DNA of 64,000 bases, taken from Macrococcus sp. 19Msa1099 (GTDB lineage Bacteria; Bacillota; Bacilli; Staphylococcales; Staphylococcaceae). How positions within the stretch are numbered: position 1 is the stretch's first letter; every line of letters starts with the position of its first letter. Under the pieces are notes generated by a model. The model was not told the origin of the DNA. It made no database searches and saw only the letters and a list, made by a program, of their open reading frames with translations. The stretch is from the NCBI GenBank assembly GCA_019357535.2, contig CP079955.1:1116001-1180000 (forward strand), written 5' to 3'. Below, piece after piece: positions 30,100 to 39,105 of this stretch. Both the position numbers and the translations under genes were made by a program.

Positions 30100-30130
30100 A
30101 ATATATAAAAAAAGAGACTGCAGTCTCTTT
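30100..30130 (-). terminator. fur terminator
   Basis: Stem AAAGAGAC/GTCTCTTT with loop TGCA, followed on the minus strand by TTTTTTATAT. It overlaps the fur stop codon and lies between fur and xerD. Confidence 0.88.
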
Positions 30131-30608
30131 ATTCATTGATACGTTTATTAAGTTCATCTGCTCTGTAACCTTTTTCAGTGCACATTCTACATATTCCATG
30201 AAAGGTCAGACGGTGGTCCATAATCTGAAAGTGATAGTCACGTTCAACCTTTTTCTCAACATCCTCAAGTAAATCTTCTTCAATCTCTTCCACCGCACCG
30301 CAATTCATGCACACAAGGTGATGATGGAAGTGTTTTGCACCTTCTTTTCTCAGGTCAAAACGTGCGACCCCATCACCAAAATTTATTTTATCTACAACTT
30401 TCAGTTCAGCTAAAAGCTCTAGTGTCCGATAAACCGTTGCGAGTCCAATTTCAGGAGATTTTTCCTTTACCTTCAGAAAAACATCTTCCGCACTTAGATG
30501 ATCTGCTTCATTCTCCAATAATACAGTAACTGTCGCTTCCCTTTGAGGGGTTAGTTTATAAGAAGCTTCATGTAACTGCTCCTTTATTCTATTAATTCTT
30601 TCCTGCAT
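30129..30608 (-). CDS. fur: Fur-family metalloregulator, probably Fur
   Basis: Iron-responsive repressor of 159 residues. The N-terminal winged helix includes LTPQREATV (near 18-26) and PEIGLATVYRTLELL (near 51-65). The metal-site region has HFHHHLVCMNCG (near 93-104) and a second CRMC (near 139-142). The position between nudF and xerD is that of fur in Bacillus and Staphylococcus, which favours Fur over PerR or Zur. The AT-rich 115-base upstream gap may hold its promoter; I could not place a convincing Fur or PerR box. Confidence 0.9.
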   Translation of the reverse strand: MQERINRIKEQLHEASYKLTPQREATVTVLLENEADHLSAEDVFLKVKEKSPEIGLATVYRTLELLAELKVVDKINFGDGVARFDLRKEGAKHFHHHLVCMNCGAVEEIEEDLLEDVEKKVERDYHFQIMDHRLTFHGICRMCTEKGYRADELNKRINE

Positions 30609-30723
30609 ATCCTCACTCCTAAAGGTAACGATTAATATATATAAAATATCAGTAATTGAGAATTAATGCAAATAAATTTATTCTCAGATTAGAATAATTA
30701 TTAAATGATAATTAATTTATACC

Positions 30724-31260
30724 TTATTTTCTTAATTTGAGCTGATAATTTAATATCGCAATAATCGTCTTCGCATCTTCTATCTTGCCTTCATCTATCC
30801 AGTGCAGAGCTTCATCTAATGTCAGCCAATGATGACTGACAAACTCATCCTCATCAGGAGATAGTTCGTTAGATGCAACTAAAGTATCAGTATAATAAAG
30901 CGAAATAAATTCATCACAAAAACCTGGAGATACATAGAATTCTTTTAAAAGTGATAATTGCAGAGGCGTATACCCAGTTTCCTCTTCAAGTTCACGCCTA
31001 GCAGTTTCTATTCTTTCTTCTCCTGGTTCAACCTTTCCTGCCGGGACTTCAATCAGACATTTCTCCATTGCCTTGCGAAATTGTTCTACAAATAGAATCT
31101 TATTGTCTTTAACAGCAAGAATCGCAACAGCTCCTGGATGTTTTACAACTTCTCTCACTGTTTCTTTGCCATTGGGTAATGTAACGATATGTTCTTCAAC
31201 CTTAATCACTTTACCGTCAAATATTTGTGTTTTTTCAATCGTACGCTCTGTCAGATCCAT
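30724..31260 (-). CDS. nudF: ADP-ribose pyrophosphatase (Nudix)
   Basis: Hydrolyses ADP-ribose to AMP and ribose-5-phosphate. The 178-residue Nudix protein carries the full box GKVEPGEERIETARRELEEE (near 75-94) and the EFYVSPGFCDE segment typical of the NudF group (near 107-117). It is divergent from the aldo/keto reductase, with 65 bases between. It is upstream of fur and may share its transcript. In Bacillus subtilis spoIIM lies between this gene and fur. Confidence 0.92.
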   Translation of the reverse strand: MDLTERTIEKTQIFDGKVIKVEEHIVTLPNGKETVREVVKHPGAVAILAVKDNKILFVEQFRKAMEKCLIEVPAGKVEPGEERIETARRELEEETGYTPLQLSLLKEFYVSPGFCDEFISLYYTDTLVASNELSPDEDEFVSHHWLTLDEALHWIDEGKIEDAKTIIAILNYQLKLRK

Positions 31261-31325
31261 ATCAATTCACTCTCTTTCATTTATCATGTTAAACTATACT
31301 TATTATAACGAATGGAGGAATAATC

Positions 31326-32237
31326 TTGAAGACAAATCATACGAAAAGTGGGCTTATATTTTCACAGCTCGGCTTAGGAGCAATGAATCTTCCTCAAACA
31401 CAAGCCGAGGCAGATAAAATTTTAAAGACGGCGTTAGAAAATAATATTACTTATATTGATACTGCCGACTTGTATCAAAAAGGACGTAACGAGGAAACTA
31501 TTGGGGAATTTCTGAGTTCTAATAAGCTCAGACATGAAGTAACCATTGCTTCTAAAGTTGGGAATGAGTTTAATATGATTAACGATGAAGTTAAATGGAA
31601 TCCTTCTAAATCTCACATAAAACGTAGTATTACTGACAGCTTAGCCCGTTTAAAGACAGATTATCTGGATTTATATATGCTGCATGGCGGGACGATTGAA
31701 GATAATAAGGATGAAGTCATAGACACGTTTGAAAGCTTAAAGAAAGAAGGATTAATTCGTGCTTATGGCATAAGCTCTATCAGACCGAACGTTATTGATT
31801 ATTACCTTGAACATAGCAATATTGACTCAATAATGATGCAGTTCAGTTTAATCGATAATAGACCAGAGCAGCTTATTGAAAGTATCGAGAAGCACGATGT
31901 TCGAATATTGGCAAGAGGTCCTTTAATGAAAGGTCTACTGACAGATCATGCATCCCGCATACTAGATACTAAATTTAAAGACGGCATTTTAGATTCGAGT
32001 TATGAAGCATTAAAACAGAGTATTGATCACGCTAAGCGTTCTGGAAATCTAACTGAACTTGCGTATCAATATTTACTGCAGTATCCTGTAGCATCGATTG
32101 TAAACGGTGCATCAAGCAAGGAACAGTTACTGGAAAATATTAAGCATTTCGAAAATGCGTTGAAGCAACAAGGATCAAACATCGAACAAGTAAGGAGATT
32201 TTTTAAAGATATTGATTATAAGGATCATATTAAATGA
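31326..32237 (+). CDS. aldo/keto reductase, YqkF-like
   Basis: NADPH-dependent oxidoreductase with a TIM-barrel fold, 303 residues. The catalytic set is visible: aspartate and tyrosine in YIDTADLYQKGRNEE (near 38-52), lysine in TIASKVG (near 77-83) and histidine in LYMLHGG (near 112-118). The start is TTG, with GGAGG seven bases upstream. It overlaps the next gene by four bases. The substrate is unknown. Position next to nudF matches yqkF of Bacillus. Confidence 0.87.
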   Translation: MKTNHTKSGLIFSQLGLGAMNLPQTQAEADKILKTALENNITYIDTADLYQKGRNEETIGEFLSSNKLRHEVTIASKVGNEFNMINDEVKWNPSKSHIKRSITDSLARLKTDYLDLYMLHGGTIEDNKDEVIDTFESLKKEGLIRAYGISSIRPNVIDYYLEHSNIDSIMMQFSLIDNRPEQLIESIEKHDVRILARGPLMKGLLTDHASRILDTKFKDGILDSSYEALKQSIDHAKRSGNLTELAYQYLLQYPVASIVNGASSKEQLLENIKHFENALKQQGSNIEQVRRFFKDIDYKDHIK

Positions 32238-33175
32238 AATCAAGAACACTGATAAACACATTGTTAGGTCTATCTGTTGCGAGTGGTATTACTTCCAGCA
32301 TCACTGGTATTATTGCTTCAAATTATCTTCTGAACTTTAAGCTAAGAGACGTTGAAGTAATCAGGAGAAGAGAGATCAAAGCAAAACGGCTGGATGAACA
32401 AGCCTTTAAAGCATTGAATCCAATCGATGTAACAATTCACTCACGCAACGGCTATAATCTTAGCGGAACAGTGGTTAAGCCTTATCAACATAATTACTGG
32501 ATGATTTTTTGTCATGGTGTCACCGAGAATAAGATAACAAGCATAAAATATTTAAATCTATTCATATCATTAGGCTTTAATGGTATCATCTTTGATCATA
32601 GAAGACATGGCCAAAGTGAGGGTAATCACTCAACATATGGATACTATGAAAAAACCGATCTGGAAAGTGTGATCACCTTCTTGAAGGAGCAGTATGGCTA
32701 TGATATTAAGTTTGGCATTCATGGTGAGTCTATGGGTGCAGCAACAACATTGCTCTATGCTGGAGAGCTCGCAAATGAAGCTGAGTTCTATATTTCTGAT
32801 TGCGCTTTTAGTAACTTTAGTCAGCTGCTGACTCAGATCATCGAACAAAAGTCGAGATTAGGAAGCGGCTTCCTTCTCTATTCTATGAATCGAATATTAA
32901 GACTAAGAACACATTTCACCTTAAATCAGGTCTCACCTATCAATGTCATACACAATGTCGAACAACCTATCCTGTTCATCCATTCAAAACCAGATACATT
33001 TATCCCATATACACATTCCGTTGACCTTTATAACAAGAAGATTGGACCTAAGATGCGCTGGTATCCGGAACATGGTGGTCATGCTGCGAGCTATAACGTC
33101 AACCCTCTGACATATAAGAAAGTCGTACAAAACTTTCTTGAAACATACAACCTATTGCCTCCAGCTCAGCCATAA
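32234..33175 (+). CDS. alpha/beta hydrolase, YqkD-like, membrane-anchored
   Basis: A 313-residue serine hydrolase with an N-terminal hydrophobic segment (about 8-34) that probably anchors it facing outward. The nucleophile elbow GIHGESMGAA lies near 159-168, and the final histidine in PEHGGHAAS near 276-284. HGVTENKITSIKYL and FDHRRHGQSEG are typical of the family. The ATG overlaps the reductase stop (ATGA). Substrate unknown. The gene is convergent with the SDR gene, with no gap between the stop codons. Confidence 0.85.
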   Translation: MKSRTLINTLLGLSVASGITSSITGIIASNYLLNFKLRDVEVIRRREIKAKRLDEQAFKALNPIDVTIHSRNGYNLSGTVVKPYQHNYWMIFCHGVTENKITSIKYLNLFISLGFNGIIFDHRRHGQSEGNHSTYGYYEKTDLESVITFLKEQYGYDIKFGIHGESMGAATTLLYAGELANEAEFYISDCAFSNFSQLLTQIIEQKSRLGSGFLLYSMNRILRLRTHFTLNQVSPINVIHNVEQPILFIHSKPDTFIPYTHSVDLYNKKIGPKMRWYPEHGGHAASYNVNPLTYKKVVQNFLETYNLLPPAQP

Positions 33176-33922
33176 TCATTTTACTTTTGTCATAAAAAAT
33201 GGTTTGAACATCTTTTCGATGGAGCGTGGAGCGAGGTTATACACCTTTAAAGCAATATACATCCACTTTGGACGATTAATTTCTCTTCGTGGATTGTGTA
33301 TTGCCTTTATTATTTCTTGTGTCAGTATATCACTACGTATCATAATCAGACGATTTAAGAGAGATACATTGCCGCTCGCCTTAAAGATAAATTCTGTATC
33401 TACTGGACCTGTGTTGACAACAGTAAATGAAGCTTCAGGCATCTCGAGCCGCAAAGCATTTATCGTTTGATTGAGTGCAGCTTTAGAAGCAGAATAGATT
33501 GCCCCTCCTGGGGTCGCTGCATGAGCCGCCAATGAACCTAGTATAATGAAATGCGGTTTGTGTTGTTCATTTAACATCGACTTGATAATATAGACGACAC
33601 TTTGATAGTTGACGAACATCATCTCATTCATTATTTCGGGTGTCATCGACACGAGCGATCGATAATTTGCGAATCCTGCACAAAATATTACAACATCAAA
33701 GTCAATACGAGCTACCTCCTCAATAAAGGCCAAAGTTGACTCCTCTGACTTAAAGTCAGCATATAGCAATACACATCGATCAACGAACGATTCTCTTAGA
33801 TGAAAGAGCTTACTTAATGTTCTTGCACATGCATACACCGTGTTTCCTTCTATTAGAAGCTGTTCAGCAAGTTTAATTCCAATGCCTCCCGAGGCACCCG
33901 TTATCAATATTCTTTTACTCAT
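33176..33922 (-). CDS. short-chain dehydrogenase/reductase, YqjQ-like
   Basis: A 248-residue SDR with the cofactor motif ITGASGGIGIK (near 6-16), an NAG-type CAGFANY segment (near 84-90) and the catalytic YSASKAALN (near 146-154). The C-terminus is long and basic. The start MSKRILITG has GAGG five bases upstream. The earlier methionine has none. The substrate is unknown. It is transcribed away from proC and ends exactly beside the stop of the hydrolase gene, and I see no clear terminator between them. Confidence 0.85.
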   Translation of the reverse strand: MSKRILITGASGGIGIKLAEQLLIEGNTVYACARTLSKLFHLRESFVDRCVLLYADFKSEESTLAFIEEVARIDFDVVIFCAGFANYRSLVSMTPEIMNEMMFVNYQSVVYIIKSMLNEQHKPHFIILGSLAAHAATPGGAIYSASKAALNQTINALRLEMPEASFTVVNTGPVDTEFIFKASGNVSLLNRLIMIRSDILTQEIIKAIHNPRREINRPKWMYIALKVYNLAPRSIEKMFKPFFMTKVK

Positions 33923-34000
33923 AATCCTCACCATCGCAATTGTAAATTATATATAGTTTACACTATAATAAATGCTATGAACAATTTATGGAGGGATAGT

Positions 34001-34804
34001 ATGAAAATCGTGTTCTTTGGTTCTGGTAATATGGCAAGTGCCATTTTTATCGGACTTGTTGAGAGTAAAACGATTCAAGGCAAGGATATATTTATCACGA
34101 ACCGCTCTAATGAAGAAGAATTAAAACGCTTTAATCAACTTTATCAAATAAATTATAGCTATGACGACGAGGCTCTGTTAAAAGATGCTGATTTCGTCTT
34201 CCTGGCGGTAAAACCGTACGACTTTGATTCAGTAGCACAACGAATCAAACCTTATCTCTTTGAAGAAAACCACTTTGTATCAATGATGGCTGGTGTTCCA
34301 ATCAATCAAATTAAGAATAAATTAAATGCACATAATCCAGTCGCACGCATTATGCCGAATACGAATGCACATGTTCAGCAATCGGTTACCGGCATATCTT
34401 ATTCTGATAATTTTGGTGAAGATGCTAAATCAAATCTTAATGCCCTACTGGAAGCATTCGGTACATCTATCGAAGTGAAAGAAGAATCTCTTCATGATGT
34501 CACTGCAATAACAGGAAGTGGACCTGCGTTTCTTTACTATGTATATGAAGAATATATAAAAGCTGCAAAGCATCTTGGACTGTCTCCTGATGATACGGAT
34601 ATTGCCGTGAGAAACTTGATTATAGGTACTGGAAGAATGCTGGAAAACTCAGAACTTTCAATTGATCAGCTACGCGAAAATATTACCTCTAAAGGGGGAA
34701 CAACTAAAGCCGGATTAGATGCTCTGCGCAAGCATCCAATAGAAGAAATATTTATTGATTGTTTAGAACACGCGTTGAACAGAAGCAAAGAACTAAGTGA
34801 ATAA
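34001..34804 (+). CDS. proC: pyrroline-5-carboxylate reductase
   Basis: Last step of proline synthesis. The 267 residues carry the N-terminal FFGSGNMASAIF (near 5-16) and the signature region ITGSGPAFLYYVYEEYI with the later ENITSKGGTTKAGLDAL (near 227-243). The ATG beginning MKIVFFG has GGAGGGATAG upstream. An in-frame methionine eight codons earlier is rejected. The gene is single and shares a terminator with rnz. Confidence 0.95.
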   Translation: MKIVFFGSGNMASAIFIGLVESKTIQGKDIFITNRSNEEELKRFNQLYQINYSYDDEALLKDADFVFLAVKPYDFDSVAQRIKPYLFEENHFVSMMAGVPINQIKNKLNAHNPVARIMPNTNAHVQQSVTGISYSDNFGEDAKSNLNALLEAFGTSIEVKEESLHDVTAITGSGPAFLYYVYEEYIKAAKHLGLSPDDTDIAVRNLIIGTGRMLENSELSIDQLRENITSKGGTTKAGLDALRKHPIEEIFIDCLEHALNRSKELSE

Positions 34805-34829
34805 AACGGTCGTGACACCGATATACATG

Positions 34830-34891
34830 AATAAAATCAAAAAAGACGGAAGGAAATGATTTTTGTTTCCAGCCGTCTTTTTGATTTTATT
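34830..34891. terminator. proC / rnz convergent terminator
   Basis: Long hairpin: arms 34830-34849 and 34873-34891 pair with one bulged A, and GGAAA/TTTCC extends the stem inside. A and T runs on both outer arms make it a bidirectional terminator. The rnz stop codon lies within the right arm. Confidence 0.88.
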
Positions 34892-35807
34892 CCACATCGT
34901 ACTCAGAAAAATCATCTGCAATAAAAACTTCACATTCTGTTTTAGTTTCTATTTCAGCTAGTAATCGATTTATATCTTTAGTAGTATAGCGATTGCTGAC
35001 ATGATTGATAATAAGCTTTTTCACATTTCCCGTACTGACAAAAGATAGGACATCATCAATATGACTATGATAGTATTTATGACTTAATTCTACATCCCCA
35101 TCGAGATATGTACACTCATGTACAACAACATCTGCATTCTCTGCCAAAGAAGCTTCGTTTTCACAAGGCATTGTATCTCCAAAAAATACGAGCCTCTTCC
35201 CTTTTTTTCCGGCAGTCTTAAAATCCTCAGTGTTATATATTTTCCCATTTACTGTGACTTGTTCACGCAACTTAAACTCTTTATAGACCGGACCTGGAGC
35301 GATGCCTTCAGCTATCAACTTTTCTTTTATTAAGTTACCAGCCGTATCAGGCATTACTACTCTGTATCCGAATGAAGGGATCCCATGTTTTAATGCTCCA
35401 ACTGTTATTTCGATATCATTGATAATAAATTCGTCACCATGATCAATCTCGATAATCTCAAGAGGATAATTAAGATGTGAACAGGAAATCGTCAGTACTG
35501 TATCAACAAACTGTTTTAACCCAGCTGGACCATATAATGTCAGTTTTTTGTCCTGACCCCCTTGAAAACTTCTTGAAGTTAATACACCTGGTAGTCCAAA
35601 GATATGATCTCCATGCAGATGAGAAATAAATATATGCGTGAGCTTACCAAGTTTAATGTTAGTATGTAATATTTGATGTTGTGCTGCTTCCCCACAATCA
35701 AACATCCAGTATTCATTATAGAGTGGATTTAAAGAAAGGATCGTCGTCTGCGTATTTCTTTCTTTTGTAGGTAATCCGGCGCTCGTTCCTAAACAAATAA
35801 TCTTCAA
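34887..35807 (-). CDS. rnz: ribonuclease Z
   Basis: Metallo-beta-lactamase-fold endonuclease that removes tRNA 3' trailers. The 306 residues include LGTSAGLPTKERNTQT near the N-terminus, the zinc motif FISHLHGDHIFGLPG (near 60-74), FFGDTMPCE near 208-216 and VHECTY near 228-233. I choose a TTG start (LKIICLG) with AAGGTGG eight bases upstream. The GTG four codons earlier overlaps the ribosome site. It is divergent from zwf. Confidence 0.93.
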   Translation of the reverse strand: MKIICLGTSAGLPTKERNTQTTILSLNPLYNEYWMFDCGEAAQHQILHTNIKLGKLTHIFISHLHGDHIFGLPGVLTSRSFQGGQDKKLTLYGPAGLKQFVDTVLTISCSHLNYPLEIIEIDHGDEFIINDIEITVGALKHGIPSFGYRVVMPDTAGNLIKEKLIAEGIAPGPVYKEFKLREQVTVNGKIYNTEDFKTAGKKGKRLVFFGDTMPCENEASLAENADVVVHECTYLDGDVELSHKYYHSHIDDVLSFVSTGNVKKLIINHVSNRYTTKDINRLLAEIETKTECEVFIADDFSEYDVE

Positions 35808-35913
35808 ATTAAAAACCACCTTTTCATCACGTAATTATAGCATGTTTTAATTGTATTTTTATGTGTTCTATGAAAAAATATAAAGAATAACAATAGAATC
35901 GAGGTTAGTTATC

Positions 35914-37392
35914 TTGGATATAAAAAAGCAAAATATTCCCTGCTTAATTACCATTTTTGGTGCAACAGGCGACTTAAGTCATCGTAAATTATTTCCATCC
36001 CTGTTCCATCTTTTTCAACAAGGAAATCTCAATGACCAAATTGCAATCATAGGAATCGGCCGACGTGACTGGTCAAACGATAAATTCAGAGCCGAAATCA
36101 GAGCATCTATCGAGAACTTCGTAGCTGATACACATAAGATTGACGCCTTTATGGAACACGTATTTTACCAGCCGCATGATGTAAATGATGCAGCAAGCTA
36201 TGCATCGCTCAAATCTCTTTCAGAAACTTTGGATAGTGAATTTAATCTGCAAGGTAACCGCCTATTTTATTTAGCAATGGCTCCAGAATTCTTTGGTACT
36301 GTTACCGATCATTTAAAATTAAGTGGCCTTACAAAGACGGATGGTTTCAAACGTTTAATAATTGAAAAACCATTCGGTAAGGATCTGAAATCTGCTGAAC
36401 AGTTGAATCAGCAGATTCGTAAATCATTCAAAGAAGAAGAAATATATCGTATCGACCACTATCTTGGAAAAGATATGGTGCAAAACATTGAGGTCATCCG
36501 CTTTAGCAATGCTATGTTCGAACCATTATGGAACAATAAATACATCTCAAATATCCAGGTCACTTCATCTGAAATACTTGGTGTTGAAGATCGAGGAGGC
36601 TACTATGACAAGAGTGGCGCCCTTAAAGACATGGTTCAGAATCATATGCTGCAAATCGTTTCTCTTCTGGCAATGGAGCCTCCTATCTCACTCTCATCAG
36701 AAGATATCAGAAATGAAAAAGTAAAAGCTTTACGTTCCATTCGTAAGATCAAACCAGAACATGTCAAAAGCTATTTTGTTCGCGGGCAGTATGATGCTGG
36801 TGAAATCAACGGTGAGAAGGTAAAAAAATATCGTGATGAAGATAATGTCGCACCAGATAGTAATACCCCTACTTTCGTTGCAGCGAAAGTCATGCTTGAT
36901 AACTTCAGATGGGCCGGTGTGCCATTTTATATTAGAACTGGAAAGCGCATGAAAGAAAAAGAAATCAGAGTGGTTGTAGAATTCAAAGAAATGCCGATGA
37001 ATCTATATTATCAAAAAGACAACGAACTCGATTCAAATCTGCTGATCATCAACATTCAGCCAAACGAAGGCATTGAACTTCATTTAAATGCTCGTAAATA
37101 TATAGAAGGTATCGACACAGAGCCTGTAAAGCTCTCTTATGCGATGACTACACAAGATAAGATGAATACCGTAGATGCATACGAAGGATTAATCTATGAC
37201 TGTTTACGTGGTGATGCGACAAACTTTACGCATTGGGAAGAATTGAAAGCAACTTGGTCATATGTTGATACAGTAGCGGAATACTGGGATAATAATCCAG
37301 CACCATTTCCAAACTACCCAGCAGGGAGCAACGGACCAATCAAGAGCGAATTACTGCTTAGTCGTGACAATTTCCATTGGTGGGACTTCTAA
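35914..37392 (+). CDS. zwf: glucose-6-phosphate 1-dehydrogenase
   Basis: First oxidative step of the pentose phosphate pathway, yielding NADPH. The 492 residues contain the cofactor motif FGATGDLSHRKLFPSLF (near 14-30), the active-site RIDHYLGK (near 179-186) and the EKPFG motif (near 151-155). The start is TTG with GAGG upstream. gnd, the third step of the pathway, lies 1.7 kb away on the other strand behind two accessory genes. A strong hairpin follows the stop. Confidence 0.96.
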   Translation: MDIKKQNIPCLITIFGATGDLSHRKLFPSLFHLFQQGNLNDQIAIIGIGRRDWSNDKFRAEIRASIENFVADTHKIDAFMEHVFYQPHDVNDAASYASLKSLSETLDSEFNLQGNRLFYLAMAPEFFGTVTDHLKLSGLTKTDGFKRLIIEKPFGKDLKSAEQLNQQIRKSFKEEEIYRIDHYLGKDMVQNIEVIRFSNAMFEPLWNNKYISNIQVTSSEILGVEDRGGYYDKSGALKDMVQNHMLQIVSLLAMEPPISLSSEDIRNEKVKALRSIRKIKPEHVKSYFVRGQYDAGEINGEKVKKYRDEDNVAPDSNTPTFVAAKVMLDNFRWAGVPFYIRTGKRMKEKEIRVVVEFKEMPMNLYYQKDNELDSNLLIINIQPNEGIELHLNARKYIEGIDTEPVKLSYAMTTQDKMNTVDAYEGLIYDCLRGDATNFTHWEELKATWSYVDTVAEYWDNNPAPFPNYPAGSNGPIKSELLLSRDNFHWWDF

Positions 37393-37411
37393 ACATATAT
37401 ACAGCTTTATC

Positions 37412-37454
37412 ATTAAATAACACCTGAACAGTTTTTGTTCGGGTGTTATTTAAT
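37412..37454 (+). terminator. zwf terminator
   Basis: Eighteen-pair stem (37412-37429 with 37437-37454, one T-G pair) and a seven-base loop. The arm itself ends in TTATTTAAT, with no further T-run. Confidence 0.8.
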
Positions 37455-37536
37455 ATGATTCAACTCTATAATTCAAAGTAATAATTTTATTTTCTATTTA
37501 TTTATGTTATCTTAATCATAAAAAGGATTTAACTTT

Positions 37537-38136
37537 ATGAACGATGCATACTTTGATCACCAGCTTAATATTCAGACAGAAATTTATTATGAGTCATACT
37601 CTCGTGGTGCAATTCATCGCTATGAACCGACAGACTATATACATCTCGAAAAACTATTCCAATTGATTAAGCCATTGATAACTGTTGATGACGTATTTGT
37701 CGATATCGGCTCAGGGATGCATCGAGTACCAATCTATGCGGCCCATCAGCTACAAGTTCAAACTAAAGGCATTGAAATTAACAAACAGCTTTATATGCAT
37801 GCATTAAAGAATATCCAGGCATATTCAAAGCATCACCGATGCCATATCGAAGCGATCAACTGTGATATATTGGATTATACTATTAAAGCACAGGATAGCA
37901 TTTTCTTTCTATTCAATCCTTTTTCTGTACATATCTTCAAAAAGTTTATCGATTCGCTACTGTCAATTAAGGACTTACACAGAAAATTGCTCATCTTGTA
38001 TTATCCTGATGCTAGTTATATCAACTACTTGCAATATTTCAATGAAATCACCCTGCTTCACACGATCAAGCTAGAAGACTATGATAACGACAAGCAGGAA
38101 ATGATACATATCTACGCTATTAACTACGAGATTTAG
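37537..38136 (+). CDS. SAM-dependent methyltransferase-like protein
   Basis: A 199-residue class I methyltransferase-like protein. The SAM-binding motif I is VFVDIGSGMHRVPIYAA (near 58-74), followed by an acidic IEIN (near 87-90) and a D/N-rich strand with FLFNPFS (near 128-134). The NPF-type motif recalls amino- or nucleic-acid N-methyltransferases, but the substrate cannot be told. AAAAGGAT precedes the ATG. It lies 10 bases before the AraC-type gene, so they probably form a two-gene unit that is not part of the usual zwf/gnd neighbourhood. Confidence 0.7.
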   Translation: MNDAYFDHQLNIQTEIYYESYSRGAIHRYEPTDYIHLEKLFQLIKPLITVDDVFVDIGSGMHRVPIYAAHQLQVQTKGIEINKQLYMHALKNIQAYSKHHRCHIEAINCDILDYTIKAQDSIFFLFNPFSVHIFKKFIDSLLSIKDLHRKLLILYYPDASYINYLQYFNEITLLHTIKLEDYDNDKQEMIHIYAINYEI

Positions 38137-38146
38137 AAAGTGTGAA

Positions 38147-38995
38147 ATGATGAAATCAATTGAAACTGTCCAAAAAACAATCGTATATCTTGAAGATCAT
38201 TTATTACAGTCATTTACACTTGATGACCTTAGTAATTACCTTGAAGAGAGTGCATTCCATATTACACAGTCCTTTACCATGATCACAGGAATGACTGTGG
38301 AAGAATACCTCCACAGCAGGAAGATGACAGAAGCTGCAAACTATTTATTGAACGGAAACTATAGACTTGTCGACGTTGCAAAAAAGTACGGCTATACGAG
38401 TGCTCATGAATTCAGTACAGCTTTTAGTGAATTTCATGGAACTTCTCCGATACAAGCCCGTGCAAATCCAGAGAAACTCCAGATGGTTCATCGCCTTTAT
38501 CTGCAGCTCTCAACAACAACGAAGCCCCCCGCGCATTATAGTATAAAACATGCTGATCATACTGAGTTAGTCGGAAAATCCGTCAGAATAGATAACCAGC
38601 ATCTATCGAATCAATTTTTAATTCCTGATCTAATCTATAATGAAAACCAGGATGGATTTATCGATGAATTGTTGCATTTGAGTACGAATGGTAAATTATA
38701 TGTAACACTTCATCCGGATATAACAGGTGTTCATATATTTATCGGCGTTCAGTCAGAACGATCTTATCATTATGAAACTTCCGCCATCAATCGTGCTCAA
38801 TATGCAGTATTTCAATCCAGAGGACATCTGGATTATATTTTCAGTGAGATTTGGTATTCTATCGAAAAACAGGTCGATCTTCAACTTAATTATTTAAGGA
38901 ATGAGCAGTTTGTCTATGTGCTTCCTTCAGATTATGCATTCGACAACCACTTTAATAAAGTAGAGCTATGGATTCCTATAGAGAAACAATTCTAA
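38147..38995 (+). CDS. AraC-family regulator with GyrI-like effector domain
   Basis: A 282-residue transcription factor with N-terminal AraC-type double helix-turn-helix (about 5-103; LVDVAKKYGYTSAHEFSTAFSEFHG, cut here, is the second HTH). A C-terminal domain (about 120-282) resembles the GyrI/effector-binding fold (VGKSVRI, then QYAVFQSRGHLD, ending VELWIPIEKQF). Proteins of this build often sense drugs or small hydrophobic ligands. Two adjacent ATG codons make the start uncertain by one residue. It shares a terminator with gnd. Confidence 0.82.
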   Translation: MMKSIETVQKTIVYLEDHLLQSFTLDDLSNYLEESAFHITQSFTMITGMTVEEYLHSRKMTEAANYLLNGNYRLVDVAKKYGYTSAHEFSTAFSEFHGTSPIQARANPEKLQMVHRLYLQLSTTTKPPAHYSIKHADHTELVGKSVRIDNQHLSNQFLIPDLIYNENQDGFIDELLHLSTNGKLYVTLHPDITGVHIFIGVQSERSYHYETSAINRAQYAVFQSRGHLDYIFSEIWYSIEKQVDLQLNYLRNEQFVYVLPSDYAFDNHFNKVELWIPIEKQF

Positions 38996-39018
38996 TGTCA
39001 GATTATAAATCAATATAT

Positions 39019-39070
39019 CAAATAAACCAGAACGATGCTGTACAGTGACAGTATTGTTCTGGTTTATTTG
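39019..39070. terminator. AraC-type gene / gnd convergent terminator
   Basis: Fifteen-pair arms CAAATAAACCAGAAC and GTTCTGGTTTATTTG (39019-39033, 39056-39070), with further inner pairing CTGTA/ACAG. A/T-rich flanks fit use in both directions. Confidence 0.82.
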
Positions 39071-39105
39071 AATTTACTTATTATATTTTCAGAATGAAAA
39101 AATTA

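Noticed and set aside
30609-30723. Possible Fur or PerR box upstream of fur
   Set aside because: The gap is very AT-rich and gives many partial inverted repeats. None fits the Fur or PerR consensus well enough.
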